A DNA stretch of 64,000 nucleotides, taken from Crotalaria pallida. Its lineage: Eukaryota; Streptophyta; Magnoliopsida; Fabales; Fabaceae. The notes beneath the pieces are model-generated. The model had not been told where the DNA came from, did no database searches, and was given only the letters and a program-made list of their open reading frames with translations. The stretch covers positions 111,741,001 to 111,805,000 of the forward strand of contig CM075651.1 in the NCBI GenBank assembly GCA_037953625.1, written 5' to 3'. Below, one piece after another: positions 10,301-22,435 of the stretch. The position numbers and the translations under genes are program-made. Position 1 is the first letter of the stretch. Every line of letters begins with the position of its first letter.

Positions 10301-11318
10301 AATAAGAACAAAATAAAAGTGTCAAAAAGATCTTATATTTAGAAACGAATGGAGTATTTAATAAATTAAAAATTAAAAATTAGTTATATAGTTTCCGGTA
10401 CAATTTTATTATTTATGTTTTTATGCATTGTGCATAGGATGCATGGATAAGAAAACCTAATAATAATAAATAGCATGTAAATAAATAGAAGCTGTAAAAG
10501 CAAGTGTGGAGTATTATCAAAAAAAAAAAAAAAAAAAAAAAGCAAGTGTGGAGTGTCCTTACCAAAACTTCAGGTGGAGCAGTGGATGAAGAAGCGCGTG
10601 AGCGAGTAGCTCCTTTGGTGTTCTTCCTATTCCCATTTCCCACACCCGCACCACACTGACCCGTCTTCAAGTACCCATTCGACCTCACTGATATGCTTTT
10701 CGGCAACGAAAACCGTTCCACGTCATCACCACCACCACCGTTATTCTCAATCACACTCCTTGGACTCTCCTCCGAAACCTCATCCTCTTCCTCCTCCTCC
10801 TCATTCTCCTTCTCATCTTCATCATCAACATTCCAATCGCTGCAGCTATTTTCCCCAATGTGGAGCCCACTCAACCCTAGCGCAAAACCATACGGCATCG
10901 TATCACTTCCAAATCGATTCTCGAGCGAAGCCTGGAGGACGAGGCTCATCTGCTTCTGAAGCTCCATGTTCATAGCGCGAAGTTGCGAGTTCTCTTCTCT
11001 TAGCGTTTCGAGTTCTCTAGAAGCTTCCATGAATCGGCTGAGGCAAATTCTGTGTTGGTTCACCATGTCCTGGTGCTTCTGTCTAACCGTGGATGATTCG
11101 TGAGAGTACTGAGTGCACTGATTCTGATTAAGAGTTTCGGAGTTCGTGGTGTACTTGAAGCCTTCGTAACGAGATGGATCCTCGTTGAAAAATGGAGAGT
11201 ACATCGAAGCGAAAACGCCGCCGTTTGAGCGCGTTTGTCCGGTGGCGGAGATAGTAGTAGTGTTGGCGCCAAATCCGCCATTGAAGGAAGGAGAGCGATT
11301 CTCTTTGTTGTTCATCAT
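7394..11318 (-). CDS. Tandem CCCH zinc-finger protein (Arabidopsis C3H14/C3H15 type)
   Basis: Minus-strand gene with coding exons 11318-10563 and 7726-7394, 362 residues in all. The junction is phase 0: donor GTAAGG at 10562, acceptor CAACAG ending 7727. Residues about 80-130 look like a coiled coil (leucine/glutamate-rich), 165-185 are almost all Asp/Glu, and 202-213 hold a basic RFSLPKSISVRS block that in this family precedes the fingers. The fingers are both C-x8-C-x5-C-x3-H: C282, C291, C297, H301 and C320, C329, C335, H339, the tristetraprolin-like RNA-binding pair. Such proteins bind A/U-rich mRNA; the Arabidopsis relatives act in secondary wall and anther development (family knowledge). 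The upstream in-frame Met codons at 11429-11319 are rejected because a 5' UTR acceptor (CTCTCTGTTTAG, ends 11344) lies between them and the chosen ATG. A 5' UTR intron runs 11777-11344 and the leader exon begins near 11900. Complete and apparently intact. Confidence 0.9.
8831..9096. mobile_element. MITE copy 1 (CTCCCT-ended)
   Basis: Starts AATACTCCCT and ends AGAGAGTATT, a near-perfect terminal inverted repeat. Its interior shares TGAAAATGTGAAAATTTGATA and a CTAAAAAGTGTTGA word with copies 2 and 5, so they belong to one non-autonomous DNA-element family. It lies in the intron of the zinc-finger gene. Confidence 0.75.
9551..9830. mobile_element. MITE copy 2 (CTCCCT-ended)
   Basis: Starts AATACTTCCTCCGTCC and ends in the inverted counterpart AAGAAGGTAGTATT. 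The interior contains AAGAAAGTGAAATAATTTAG and TAGGGGTGTTTGTGGAAAA, both repeated in copy 4. Confidence 0.8.
9836..10109. mobile_element. MITE copy 3, different internal sequence
   Basis: Ends are GTACTCCCTGCGATT and GATCGGAGGGAGTA in inverted orientation. The interior does not match copies 1, 2 and 4, so it is a second family with similar termini, inserted directly beside copy 2. Confidence 0.65.
10129..10357. mobile_element. MITE copy 4 (internally deleted)
   Basis: Starts AATACTCCTCTC and ends GAATGGAGTATT. It matches copy 2 almost word for word but lacks about 50 bp in the middle (the segment carrying the CCCCTATTAATATT word in copy 2). Confidence 0.75.
10499..10554 (+). mobile_element. 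Poly(A)-only retroinsertion with target duplication
   Basis: A direct repeat AGCAAGTGTGGAGT occurs at 10499-10512 and 10541-10554. Between the copies lie only ATTATC and about 22 A residues. This is what an extremely 5'-truncated LINE or SINE insertion leaves. The second copy ends 8 bp from the last base of coding exon 1 of the zinc-finger gene, just inside the intron. Confidence 0.7.
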
Positions 11319-11429
11319 TTTCTTTTTCCGATGCAAGACTTCACTAAACAGAGAGAGAGAGAAAAATAACAAATTCAGAAGCGTAAAGAAACAATTAACC
11401 GACTCATTCATTTTTTTTCCCTTCTTCAC

Positions 11430-11432
<3 letters not shown>

Positions 11433-11463
<31 letters not shown>
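11433..11463. repeat. (TA)n microsatellite
   Basis: About 15 uninterrupted TA units, located in the 5' UTR intron of the zinc-finger gene. Likely length-polymorphic. Confidence 0.9.
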
Positions 11464-11465
<2 letters not shown>

Positions 11466-11867
11466 ATATCAGTTGTATTCTTGTTGAATAATGAATATGC
11501 AATAATAATGTTCTCAATTACTAAATTCTTTCACATTACAACTAAAATCGTCGTCATAGATTTGTTCGTTTGAGTATACACATTCATGGTTTTCAGATCT
11601 ATAATAATTTACTGGTCTCAGCTCAGCATTCAACTACAAATTACGAACAAAAAGTGAAAGTCTCTTAAAAAAAAGCGAAAATTCACGGTTGAAGAAATAG
11701 AGAACAGGTTACGTTGTAGCACAATCGATATCTGAGCGTAACAGTGAAGAAGAGAAACGAAGAAATCCTGACCTTACCTGAGCTAAACGAAACTGGAGCA
11801 GAGCAGAAAGAGGAAATGTGAGTGTGCGTTTGTTAGAGAGCTGAGAGGAAATGTGAGTGTGTTTTCG

Positions 11868-11938
11868 TTAGAGAGAGAGAGAGAGAGAGAGAGAATGAGA
11901 TGAGAAAATGGGAGGGTGAAAGGGTGATGGGTTTTATA
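11868..11938 (-). promoter_or_regulatory. Core promoter of the CCCH gene: TATA box and (CT)n leader
   Basis: On the minus strand, TATAAAAC (plus 11938-11931) lies about 40 bp before a (CT)n run (plus 11871-11893, GA on the plus strand). A TATA box followed by a pyrimidine-rich leader is a common plant promoter layout. The leader exon ends at 11778 with a CAG|GTAAGG donor, which supports a transcription start near 11900. Confidence 0.7.
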
Positions 11939-12079
11939 GTGCGGGCAATGTTGGAAGGGAAAATGAGAGGGTACGTAGAAATGAAAATGTGTTTGTTTGG
12001 TGGTGGGAGGGAGGGAGGGAAACACAGAAAACGAATATGGAGATGGCCCACTTTCTAACAGAATTTTGGTGACATGCCT

Positions 12080-14233
12080 GAACTACCCCTATTGATCTTG
12101 CCAGTGTTTCACACCCCTCAGGGGTGTGGTGGTGATTCAATTTGAAGGGTAAATAAAAGTGTTTGCTTGTTTTAAATTGGGATTAACAACTACAATTGCC
12201 ATCATAATATTTTGGTTTTGCGAGTCCATACATAGGCATAATGATCATAATTGTGAATAAATTAGGATAATTGCGATAAATTCAAGGTAATCGCAAAATT
12301 AATTCTAAAAAAAATGGTTGTTATTTTAGAAGAATTGTTGATTTTTGATCATGTGGTCAAGAAATGACGATATAATGTTGTTTTTGTGGTAGTTCTAAGT
12401 GAAGCCTCAACATTGACTCATTGAGGATGGGGATTTGCTAGTTGGGGAAGCTTGAGCACCATGAAACTCAGTGAAATTACTAGTTTTTCTTATGTTTTTG
12501 TCTTAACCTACACCCTATTTTGCACTGAACTACTGCGGAAAGAAGATGGAAAATTTTGATTAAAAAAATAGGCTTATTGTATTTTTGATCCTCCTATTTT
12601 TGTCAATTTGACAAATTTAGTCCTCGTACTTTTAATTTGGCTAAATTAGTCATCCAATTGTCAATTTGTAGCAATTTCAGTCATTCCATGTCTAATAAAT
12701 GAACATGTGTCAGCACGAAGCAATTTGGTTAGACACAGAACTGAAATTGCCACAACTAGACAATTAAATGACTAATTTCGCCAAATTAAAAGTAGCAGGA
12801 ATAAATTTGCCAAATTAACAAAATTGAGAAACCAAAAGTGCAATGACAATTATTTAGGAACAAATTCATTTTGCTGAAATGACAATTATTTAAGAACGAA
12901 ATAAATATTAGGTTTAATTTCCGATAGCGACATTTGTTAGGATGAACAGTCACACTCGAAAAGGATTAGTTCTTTTCCCGTAAGAAATAATACATTTGGT
13001 TAACATCAAAAATATTTGGCAAGGAATTACTTTAGTGATATAAGACCTCATTAAATCCTATTAATCATACTAAGCCAAAAGTCTAAGGTTCAATTGCTAA
13101 GTTATTGGGATAATTAGTCATGTATCTCGAAAAGATTAGTTCCTTACCCATAAATGAAAGGATACACATGATAAAATAAAAAAGTCCGTCATAACTTCTT
13201 AAAAAAATACTCCTACTTCACATGCTGAAAATCAAATGTTCTCTCATACCAAAACTAAATACATTTTCAACATTCCCACGTTAAAGTGAACTTATATGTT
13301 GGAATCCTTATTTTGTACAGATGTATATAAAGAATAATTCTTTTGCCAGTTGTTTTTCTTACCAAAAGCCGAGACAGTTTAGAGGGCGCATTCAAGGTGC
13401 AGTTGCAGTTAGAATGGCATTTGATTATATAATACTTCAATTTCAAGTTATTTTCAAGAAGGGTGCTGGTGGTCTTGGCTTGGATTTTGAATTTACTAGT
13501 CATAATGTAGATTTAAGACATTTGTCATTTAGGAAGATAGAGTCCATCATGTTCTTTTTATTAGGGAGAAAGAAGGAAAAAGGTTTGCTTCCTCATCACA
13601 TCACATTAACAAACAACCTCTTTGTCTAACAGATACTCTATTAAACCTGATATCAAAACGTTTGGTGAATAAAATAACACTCATTCAAGGATCCCCACAT
13701 TAGTTTCTCTCCCAATAGCACAAGTCTTTCTCCCTTGTCATGGTTGTTAAGTTGGACAAACAATTATTCTCAAATAATAACTTCTCGTGAAACAAACATG
13801 TTTAGCTTGCCCTTCCTTTTCATTACAGCAATTGGTCATGCTGCTCTCATAATTAAAAAAGAAAAAAGCTGATTTAGCTGTTCTTGGGTTTTATCAAGAC
13901 CCAAGGGCCTAATATCCCTCTTAATAGGTCAATGTGCTGAGCTGCTTGCATAACATTGCAGTTCTCGAGCATTGATCCACTTCTAATTCTGTTGAAGATA
14001 GATTGGAGTTTAATGGATCATAAGTAGAATGAATAAACTCGTTCTGCACACCTTGAAAAACTTTCATGAGGAAAACTGTCTACTTTTCAAAACGAAAAAA
14101 ATATTTACCCCCCACACACCACTCTCTACAAAATTCATGATGAAGACTGACAAGACAAAAACTACAAAATTCAGAATGACATGACCAGAAACGTTGAATT
14201 GATGCCTTAACTTTCTCCATATTGACCCCTTGA
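12080..14233. other. Intergenic region between the two host genes
   Basis: Upstream flank of the zinc-finger gene and downstream flank/3' UTR of the SUMO-like gene. It contains a fold-back MITE (12573-12846), a second short dispersed repeat around 12900-13170 in which TCGAAAAGGATTAGTTC and TCGAAAAGATTAGTTC phrases occur twice, and otherwise A/T-rich sequence without a supported gene. Confidence 0.6.
12573..12846. mobile_element. Fold-back MITE with long arms
   Basis: The first about 90 bases (TTATTGTATTTTTGATCC... through a TAGTCATCCAATTG word) reappear in inverted orientation at the end (CAATTAAATGACTAATTT... to AACCAAAAGTGCAATGA), so almost the whole element is an imperfect hairpin. Such structures are common in plant MITEs that feed 24-nt siRNA production (general knowledge). 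Confidence 0.75.
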
Positions 14234-17200
14234 TCACCTTGATTTCACATGCACTTCAATCATATCGTCATCTTCCATACCAAGACTGGCAGGGGTGTCA
14301 GACAAACCTATTTTATCACCATCAAAGGATAATGCTATTTGATTCAGGTCGCACCTCGCTTTGTCTGCATATATTTTGATGACGCGTTCAAATTTGTCAT
14401 CCTACAAAGAATAGAAAATGGAGGTTAACGTTTCATTCAATCACATCCTTTATTAAGACAAATGGCACAAATAGAAGAATGACAATGCAATTAGGTTTGT
14501 TTTTGCAGAAAGCCGAAAATTGCTTTTGGCTTATCCAAAGCTCTTTTGCATTTTTTTAGGAGTTGTAATTTTTAGCTTCTCAGCACGTGCATTATATCCT
14601 GCAAAAAGAGTTTATTTATTGGGATATGCGTATCCAAAGGATTATAATGACATTCACTATCAGAGTAACGCAAATGTTAATAAGAAAAGGGTCCCAAACA
14701 GAAGAATGACAAGCAGAAAGTAACTTAATAAAATGATGAAGAACATTAGTATCACTCTCTAAAGTGTCAGAACCTAGACCTAGAGACTTGGACAAAATAC
14801 AAATAATAGAAACCACTAGTAAGTTATACTTGGCTGTGACTCTTTTTCTGTAAGTGCATAAGCAGGCATGATAAAGCATACCAAAGAATCACAAAATTTC
14901 ATGAAACATGTTTTCATGTACATGTAGGCAGTGGTAGAAGATCTATAAAGAAAGGGTAGAATAAGTCAAAAAATTTGAGCTTGGTCTGCAAGCCAATACA
15001 AGTGTTTTGAATAGTTCAACATTTCAAGTTTCAACAATGACTTAGTTCATCAAAATGGAAAATAAATAATAAACTTTGTATCTTATGGAAATAGATCAGC
15101 AGTATATATGATAAAAAGAAAGGCAACTCTGAAAGAAATAAGTCACAACTCACATCACAAACACGAAACCTGTGACATTTTTTAGCCAAAAAAACTAGAC
15201 TCTGAATCCTAGCAGAAAATATTCACATACAGACTCCGCAGTGCATAGGTTGTTGATGGAATTACATACCATGAACATACGAATCTGCTTCAGTTCTTTC
15301 TTATCTTGAACAGAGATGAGAATTTTAGGTCTTTCAGGAGGTTTTGATGTTTTCTCACTAGCACCATCCTTGGAAGATTGCAATGAATAGGTAAATTCTC
15401 TTCTTGCAGATTCCTCAACAATTTCTAGCATATTCTTTGCTGATTGGGCGAATGACACAAGCTCCTGCTTCTTTAATCTACATGCATGAATCAAGCTTTT
15501 TAACTAATGGCAAAAAAATTAAGGGAGAGGATAAGAAATCATATCAACACAACGCTAATGATGGAAGGCTAGCATTAGATGAGAATGGGAATGCTCCAAC
15601 CAAGAATAGCCTTCGGTTTTAAAACCATTTCTCCATCCAGTGCATTGTTTTTCTATAACAGCGCGTATTGAACTGCCTTCATCTCCTATTAGACATTAAC
15701 ATTTAAGAAATCGAGCAATAAATAAAACAAGTCCAGCTCCAGATACAGTAAAAGATAATTAACACCTATAATTTCCAGACTTCTAATATGCTTTCTTTTC
15801 TTTTTTAAATCCCTATCTTTTCCATGACAAGTGATGAAACACCCAAAAGAGAAAGGTACCAGTAGCAGAAGAATATAACCGGTGCATCACAATTTTCATG
15901 TTGGGGACAAATTAGCCATTTAATTATTATTTTTTTTTCAAAAAGGAATAAAAGGTCTCCATAAAATCTGCAGTTGATCATAGCCAAGCTTATGAGAATA
16001 ATAATTACACTCAACTCAAGACCAAGAAGAACACAGACGTATGCAATAGCTTATACATACTGTAATGCTATAGTTTTCACTTTTCACGATAGTTTTTCAT
16101 CTGAAATTATGTGAAAGCAAGGGTGGTCAAAAAGGTGGCCACAGCATGCGGCATTGAAGTAGGAGTCTTAAGCATCTCATTTCTCCATTGATACTCTCGA
16201 AATTATAGGAGATCTCATTAGATAAGGGTCATTATCATTAGCTGAAAAAGTATGATTCAATTTTACAAAACAACTTCGTAAAGTATGATTCGTATGGAGA
16301 ACAGAAAAGAGCAGAACCAACAACAAAACCTAGCTGAATATCACAATACTAAAGCAAGCAAGAGATACTCCTAAAAGATTATCATCACTAAAAAAATGGA
16401 AAAACTTCTTTTTTTTTTTTTGGAACAGCCAATTTTTTCAAACACAATAAGCATGTTCACCTAATAATTCAATGAGCTAAATCTATTGAATAGAACCAAA
16501 GGATTCCCTTTTAAAGGTTATGAAAGTACTTTGCTGCTGAAAAAATAAAAAAAAAAAACTGAACTAACAAAACAAAAAAGCTGAATTTTGTATGAATAGG
16601 TAAAATGCTCAACCTCAACTGCTTTAAAGTAGAATCCTCCTCAACCAGCCTGTGTGTCACAAGATACCTTTGGTGGAGGAGGTAACCAATCATCATCATC
16701 ATTGTCTTCAATTTCCACAACAGGTACCTCTGCCACACCGGTCTTCCCTTTCTCAGCCTAAACCCATAACAGTTTCAAAACTTCAGACAACAAAACCAAT
16801 CATCTGGGTTCAAATGGAGATAAATCTTTTGTAGAGAGATAGCATAAAAAATTTGCAAGGTCCAAACAAGATTAGTAAAATTTCTTTTATAACTTCTAAG
16901 GCTCAAATATGTTTCTAATCCTTAAAAACTTTTTATATTCCCGGCAAAAGTAGTTATGTGCACTTACCATGCTTCTTCATTTTCCAGTAACTTTAACAAG
17001 TGCCCTAAGCTAACATGTCAGGACTAATAAAACCATTACTCCATAAATCAAAAAAAGAGATTAATGGTTATGCAGTGACGGACTAAAGTTTTTTATACCA
17101 TAAGTTCATCATCCATCATTCTCTAAAACTTTACACTATCGGTGCATTACCTATTTTCTCAAAAAAAAAAAAAATAACTTTGTTATATATGTTAGGAGTA

Positions 17201-17710
17201 ATTTTAAGGAGTGCCCTAAGATAACATGTTAGGAGTAATTAAACCATTACTCCATAAATAAAAAAAATATTTAAGCTTTAACTTTTATATATGACTTTCT
17301 TCCACGCAACCACATGACAAAAACCAGTGTATCAATTTAAAATTAATGGAGATAAATTTCTTACTACAGGCTGAGAAACCTTCTTCTTTTTCTTCTTCTT
17401 GAAGACATTAACCTCATCGTCATCGTCTGCCAGAACAGAACAAAGTAACAAAATTAAATTAAAAAAACACCACATTCACTAATAATTAATAACATTTAAA
17501 CATTCGAAACAATTGAAAAAGAGAAAGGAACCATGAAAGGAGGCGAGGTTGAAAGGCTGAACGCGGCTGTAGTCAAACAAGGGCTCGAATTCATCGTTGG
17601 ATTCCGACTACATGTAGAAGAAGAAGAAGAAGAAAATGAAATTGAGAACGCGAATTAGAAAAAACCACTTATTGGTCGTAGGTCTTCGAGTTTCAGTAGA
17701 AACTCACCAT
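14234..17710 (-). CDS. SUMO-like (Rad60/SLD) domain protein, At1g68185 type, with frameshift
   Basis: Exons on the minus strand: 17710-17708 (start ATG at the exact end of the first exon), 17607-17532, 17426-17368, 16757-16614, 15477-15270 and 14401-14234; about 218 residues. The N-terminus reads SESNDEFEPLFDYSRVQPFN, typical of the small plant family; then a lysine-rich nuclear-targeting-like run, DDDDWLPPPPK, LKKQELVSFAQSAKNM, and a C-terminal ubiquitin-fold with ILISVQDK...KFERVIKIYADKA...LSFDGDKI...MEDDDMIEV. The domain resembles the SUMO-like domain of Rad60/Esc2/NIP45, which contacts SUMO enzymes in genome maintenance. Exon lengths add up to 658 nt, one base too many: in exon 4 the frame that reads through PPPPK meets TGA at 16643-16641, whereas the continuing LVEEDSTLKQLR needs a +1 shift. 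This is either a recent mutation, an allele or a sequencing error. Confidence 0.85.
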
Positions 17711-20700
17711 TCGAACAACACTGACGCACGCAATGTCCTCCCGCCACAAACTAAGATTTGGAGGCTGTTTGTTGTTATCGAGTGTGACTTAGCGGTGTGG
17801 AAGACTCGGCCCGACCGACCCTGCTCACATTTCATAATAGTTTTTGCTTTAGTGTCTGGTTTTTTAATAATTATTTTTGAATCCTGAAAAAAGTTACTCA
17901 CGTTAGTTAGTTTCTGTCAACGTTCTCTGTTTATAAATATTAAGATGTCCGTTAATTTATGATATTGTGTTTCATTTTAATCTGATTTTAATTCACTTTA
18001 GTCGCTCACTTAATAACAATAATTTTACAAGATTAATACACTTCAAACTTACTTTTAATCAAAATCAATTTTACAAACATACCCAAAACAATTTTTAAAA
18101 CAATTTTATACTTTTTCTTCTCCATATCCTAATAATTTAAACACTTGTTTGAATAATATACATACTATTCTTTACATTTTATCATAAATGAATGTATGAG
18201 GAAGATTTTTCGAAGGAGTTTTGACTTGTTGATACTACTACATGAGTTTTTCCTTTTTTACATCTTTGTTTGTTATTATCAAAACTGTAACATCTAAATA
18301 TATTGTCTTTCAACAATTTAAAATTTAGTTTAACATCTTTTCAATTATGCCTGTCGGAAAAATAATACTTTGCGCATTTAGTTGTATTTAATTACCCATA
18401 CAAATGCGCATTTACCCCAGTGTTTCACATGTCCTAAAGGACCATTTTGTTTTTCTGAATGGCGTTTGTCAAAAAATTAATGTTTTTGAAAAATCACAAG
18501 TTTTGATTGTACCCCATAAGTAAAACCAATAATCTGTCAAAATAGTTATGTATTTCACAAAATTGTTCTGTGTAACTACTATAGTAAATAGATGTATTTA
18601 TATAGCATTCATATCCACTTGAGTATGGTTGGCTATGCATTCTCCACTGATAATTCGCTTGCTTTTCGGGATGATCTTGTTAATTTTGCTTGTAATGTTG
18701 GAAACAAAGAAAAATAGAGAAAAGAAGAAGAAAGAGCGCAGCAATGGATGGTCTAGGCCTCGACAACATTGGCAAGGTCGTCGCCCTTCGACATCTTATC
18801 TAACTCTCTCTAGCTTTCTCCATCCCCCAATCTTCTTCATTTTCTTTACCTTCACCTCATCTTCCTCCATCACCAACGTTCATCACAAACCTCGCCACCA
18901 CCAATCTCTCTTTCTTCCTTTCCGCACCACCTTGTCCTCATCTTTGCAAACCCTATCTTTTCACCAATCCGTGAATCGAACCACCACCTATCACCATCTT
19001 CCAATCGTGAATAGGCAGGCATGGCAATTAAACCCATAGTCGCGGGTACTTACTCGATCCCAACCTGATTTGATGGGGAAAACACAAACCTAAAGCCTAC
19101 TTTAAAAGGATGAGGGTGGGGTCTAGGATTGTAAGCATTTGCCCCTCCTCTGCTCTTAGACCCGCTATGATACAAAAGTTAATTAATTCACATTACAATA
19201 ATAGTTAAATAGTGAAGTTAAACTAACGTATTCGGCTAAAACTAACCTTGATTTAATTCCTAAGTTTTTAGTTATATTAAAAAATTTATTATTATGTACT
19301 TCATCCGGTCCTTATTATAAGCTCCTTTGACTAATTTTCACACCCTTTAAGAAACTTAGTTAATATTGTTAGTGGTATTGAAAATGTAAATATTTGGTAT
19401 ACTTTTTCAAAAATACTCATATGATTATTATTGGGAATCTAAAAAATGTTGAGTAAATATGAGTGTTTGTGGAAAAGAAGTAATTAATGTTATTGAAAGT
19501 TGGAAATGATGCTTATATTAAGGACCAAAGAAAAGTCTTCAAATGAGGCTTATATATAGGACTTGAGGGAGTATTATTTAAATTATAATGTATTTCATAT
19601 AAGATTTGTGTTTAGTATAATGAAACATAATTTTCAAAAATAATTAAAAATAATGGAATGGATTACCCGTGGATTTTCCCAAACCCAACAAAGATGTGTT
19701 TGGGATTAAAAAACCGAATATAACATAAGCTAATTTGTAAGATGATGATATTACGATGTTAGCTAATTTGTATGTCATTACTAAAAAAACATATACCCTC
19801 AACAATCTTCTAAAGTATATAAAAATGAAAATTCGGACCACATATATGATTATCTCCTTAACTTTATGTCACAATAACAACATTGGCATGACCCCATCTC
19901 CAAAGAAAACATAAGCCTAAATGTTCACATTAGAGAAAATATAAGCCTTTAATATTTTGTTTGGTTACTGGAGAGAAAATGGGAAGAAAGAAAATGAGAA
20001 GAGAAAAATAGAGAAGAGATATTATGATGAGAAAATGAGTAGATTTTATGGTTGTTTGATAACAAAGAAAATAGGAAGAAATGTGATAGAGAGAAAAGTT
20101 GAGTTTTCTCTCCTTTTGTTTGGTTGGAGAGAAAAGTGAGAAGAGAAAAAACAATAAATTCGTTAAAAGACAAATATACCATTTGTTTTACATGGCAAAA
20201 ATAAATATTTTTTCTTTCTCTTTTTTTTTCTTTCTCTATTAAACATAACCAAATATTTTTTCTTACTTCAATTATTTTTTAAATAATAAAAATCCTAGAT
20301 TCAAAAATATATATAAAAAAATTGCATCAATTTTTTTTTAAAAAAAACCACACAGTGAATAGCTTTTTTTATAAGAAAAATGATTTATATTCTAAATTGA
20401 AACCAAAAGATATAAGTTACACCAAAGGCAAGAAAACCAAAACAATGTTACATATACTGCATGCTTTTCTACAAGATTTATATTCCCTATTATGCTTGAA
20501 AGTTGCAACTTTTCTACAAATACTGCATGCTATAAAATAGGAACAGTTGCAACAGTTGAAAGATAAGTGATATAAAAGAAGAAGCAAATTGTTTGAAAGA
20601 GTAAAAGGGAGAGGTGTAAGGGGGAATCTATCCCTTATACAATTGAGAAGAGCTTCAACAGTTGCTGGATTACTGTTCATTTCCAGCATGTCTTTTTCCC

Positions 20701-21050
20701 TTTCTCAGCACTCTTTCTCCTTTTTATTTTTTATGTGTTTGACTTTCTAATGTTGTACTTGGTCATTGCCTTCTAATGTTGTACTTCTTTTGCTTGGAGA
20801 GGTATGTTTTCCCGGTGTTATTCTACCTACCCGAAGGATTAGGTTCCTCTGTACAATTTTTTGTTTGTTTCTTCTTCGAACAATTGTCCCCGTTGTTTGC
20901 TTTTCTCTTACATAACAAATGAATTTTTTGAAAGTTTTCCCTCCCAAAGTCCCATGTCTAACCCTATTTTTTTTCCTATATAAACATCTTTCTTGTTTCT
21001 TTGTTATGGACTTCTCTTACTCGTCTCTAATTTTTTTTAAATGGGTCTTA
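17711..21050. other. Intergenic region with one MITE
   Basis: Begins with the probable 5' UTR and promoter of the SUMO-like gene (up to about 17800). The rest is A/T-rich. The open frame at 18629-19039 is Ser/Pro/His-rich with no recognised domain and is not called as a gene. About 19955-20145 holds a repeated TTTGTTTGGTT...GGAGAGAAAA phrase. Near 20978 a TATATAAACA box precedes the RPA-like gene. Confidence 0.6.
19297..19575. mobile_element. MITE copy 5 (CTCCCT-ended)
   Basis: Starts TACTTCATCCGGTCC and ends GACTTGAGGGAGTA. The interior (ATTGAAAATGTAAATATTTGG, GAGTGTTTGTGGAAAA, AGTAATTAATG) matches the intronic copies, so the family has inserted both in and outside genes. Confidence 0.75.
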
Positions 21051-22435
21051 AGTTTGATTATATTCTCTTGATATTGTTAGTTTGCAGCGTGAATCATACC
21101 GATTTCGTGTGAGGGTAATTCGGAAGTGGTTTGTTCCTGGTTTTCTCAATCCCGAGCAGCCAATGTCTATGGAGCTTATACTAATGGATGAAAGTGTAAT
21201 ATATTCATCTTTAATAATGCTTTTATATGTTGTTCTGTTTTATTATCTTTACATATCTGCATATATTTGTTTGCCAAATTATTTTTGTTATTTTGAAGGG
21301 CAACCGTATTCAAGCAACTGTCTGCAAGTCAGTTCTTTACAAGTACTCTGACTTGATCAAGGAAGACTCTGTTTATCGAATGTCTCATTTTAGTGTTGTT
21401 CAAAATATGGGATCTTACTGAGCCACACCACATGCGTACAAGCTTGTTTTCCAGCTCAAAACCACTATCGCTGAGTATACATGTGATGGAATACCTCTTT
21501 TTTGGCATTGTTCCTGTATCTTTTGACACTGTCAATGCGTTAGAAGCTGATTACAATTATCTAATAGGTTGTTATTTTTTATGTTCTTTGATTATTATTT
21601 TTTATTGGCTATATTTGAGTAACAAGATTGTTATTTCATGTTATTCCTATTATTGTAATGTAGATGCTGTTGACATGATGACTTATGTTTCCACTCAGAG
21701 GGAGTATTTGCGTGATGGCAAGGTTACCAAGATGGTTATCGTTGAATTAACGGATCCTGTGTGACTTTAGTTGCTTTTCTAATTCCTTCAAATTATTTAT
21801 TTAATTAATTATCTTGATTTTTGTTCGTTGATTATTTATCCCTGCATATATTAGTGGTAAGGTTGAATGCACCCTATTTGGAGATTATGTGGATCAAATT
21901 TGCTCTTTCCTTCATGACTTCCAATCATCACCTCCAATGGTTGTTCTCCAGTACGCGAAAGTGAAGATTTTCAAAGGTAATATAATTTACTTTTTGTCGC
22001 TGTGATAATTGGATTCATTTTTAAATTTTTGTTGGTGATTAATTGGTTTTTATGTTTAGGGAAGCCTATTGTACAAAATACATTATATGCCTCAAGACTT
22101 CTTGTTAACCCTGATGTACCTGAGGTTATTGAGATTAGGGACAAGTTATAAGCTATTTGATCTTGTGTAACATCCCTAATTTTTGTCTCCCGAATAATAG
22201 GAAATTAATAATAAAAAGTTTTATTAATAATTTATAGAATTTTTCTAAGTTTATGTTTTGTATTTAATTAGCCTTAAATATAAAATTAAGTGGAAATATT
22301 TTTATATGGCAAATAAATGCAAAGTATAAGGAAATTGCATTTTGGTCCCTGGATGAGGACTAAAAGGCAATATTAGAAAGGTTCTTGGAGGGAAAGATTT
22401 AAAAATAATAATTTTTAAATTTTGAACTGATCTAA

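Larger units (their letters stand above)
7727..10562 (-). other. Large intron of the CCCH gene, loaded with MITEs
   Basis: Between the two coding exons. It is A/T-rich and holds four short inverted-repeat elements (8831-9096, 9551-9830, 9836-10109, 10129-10357) plus a poly(A) insertion at its 5' edge (10499-10554). The 8220-8520 part contains a possible decayed inverted repeat around GTGCATG words. No coding content is visible in the remainder. Confidence 0.75.

Noticed and set aside
11319..11429. Upstream Met extension of the zinc-finger protein
   Set aside because: A strong polypyrimidine tract and TAG acceptor lie inside the extension, so it is 5' UTR intron sequence.
18629..19039. 136-codon open frame
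   Set aside because: Ser/Pro/His-rich low-complexity translation, no domain, no splice or promoter support.
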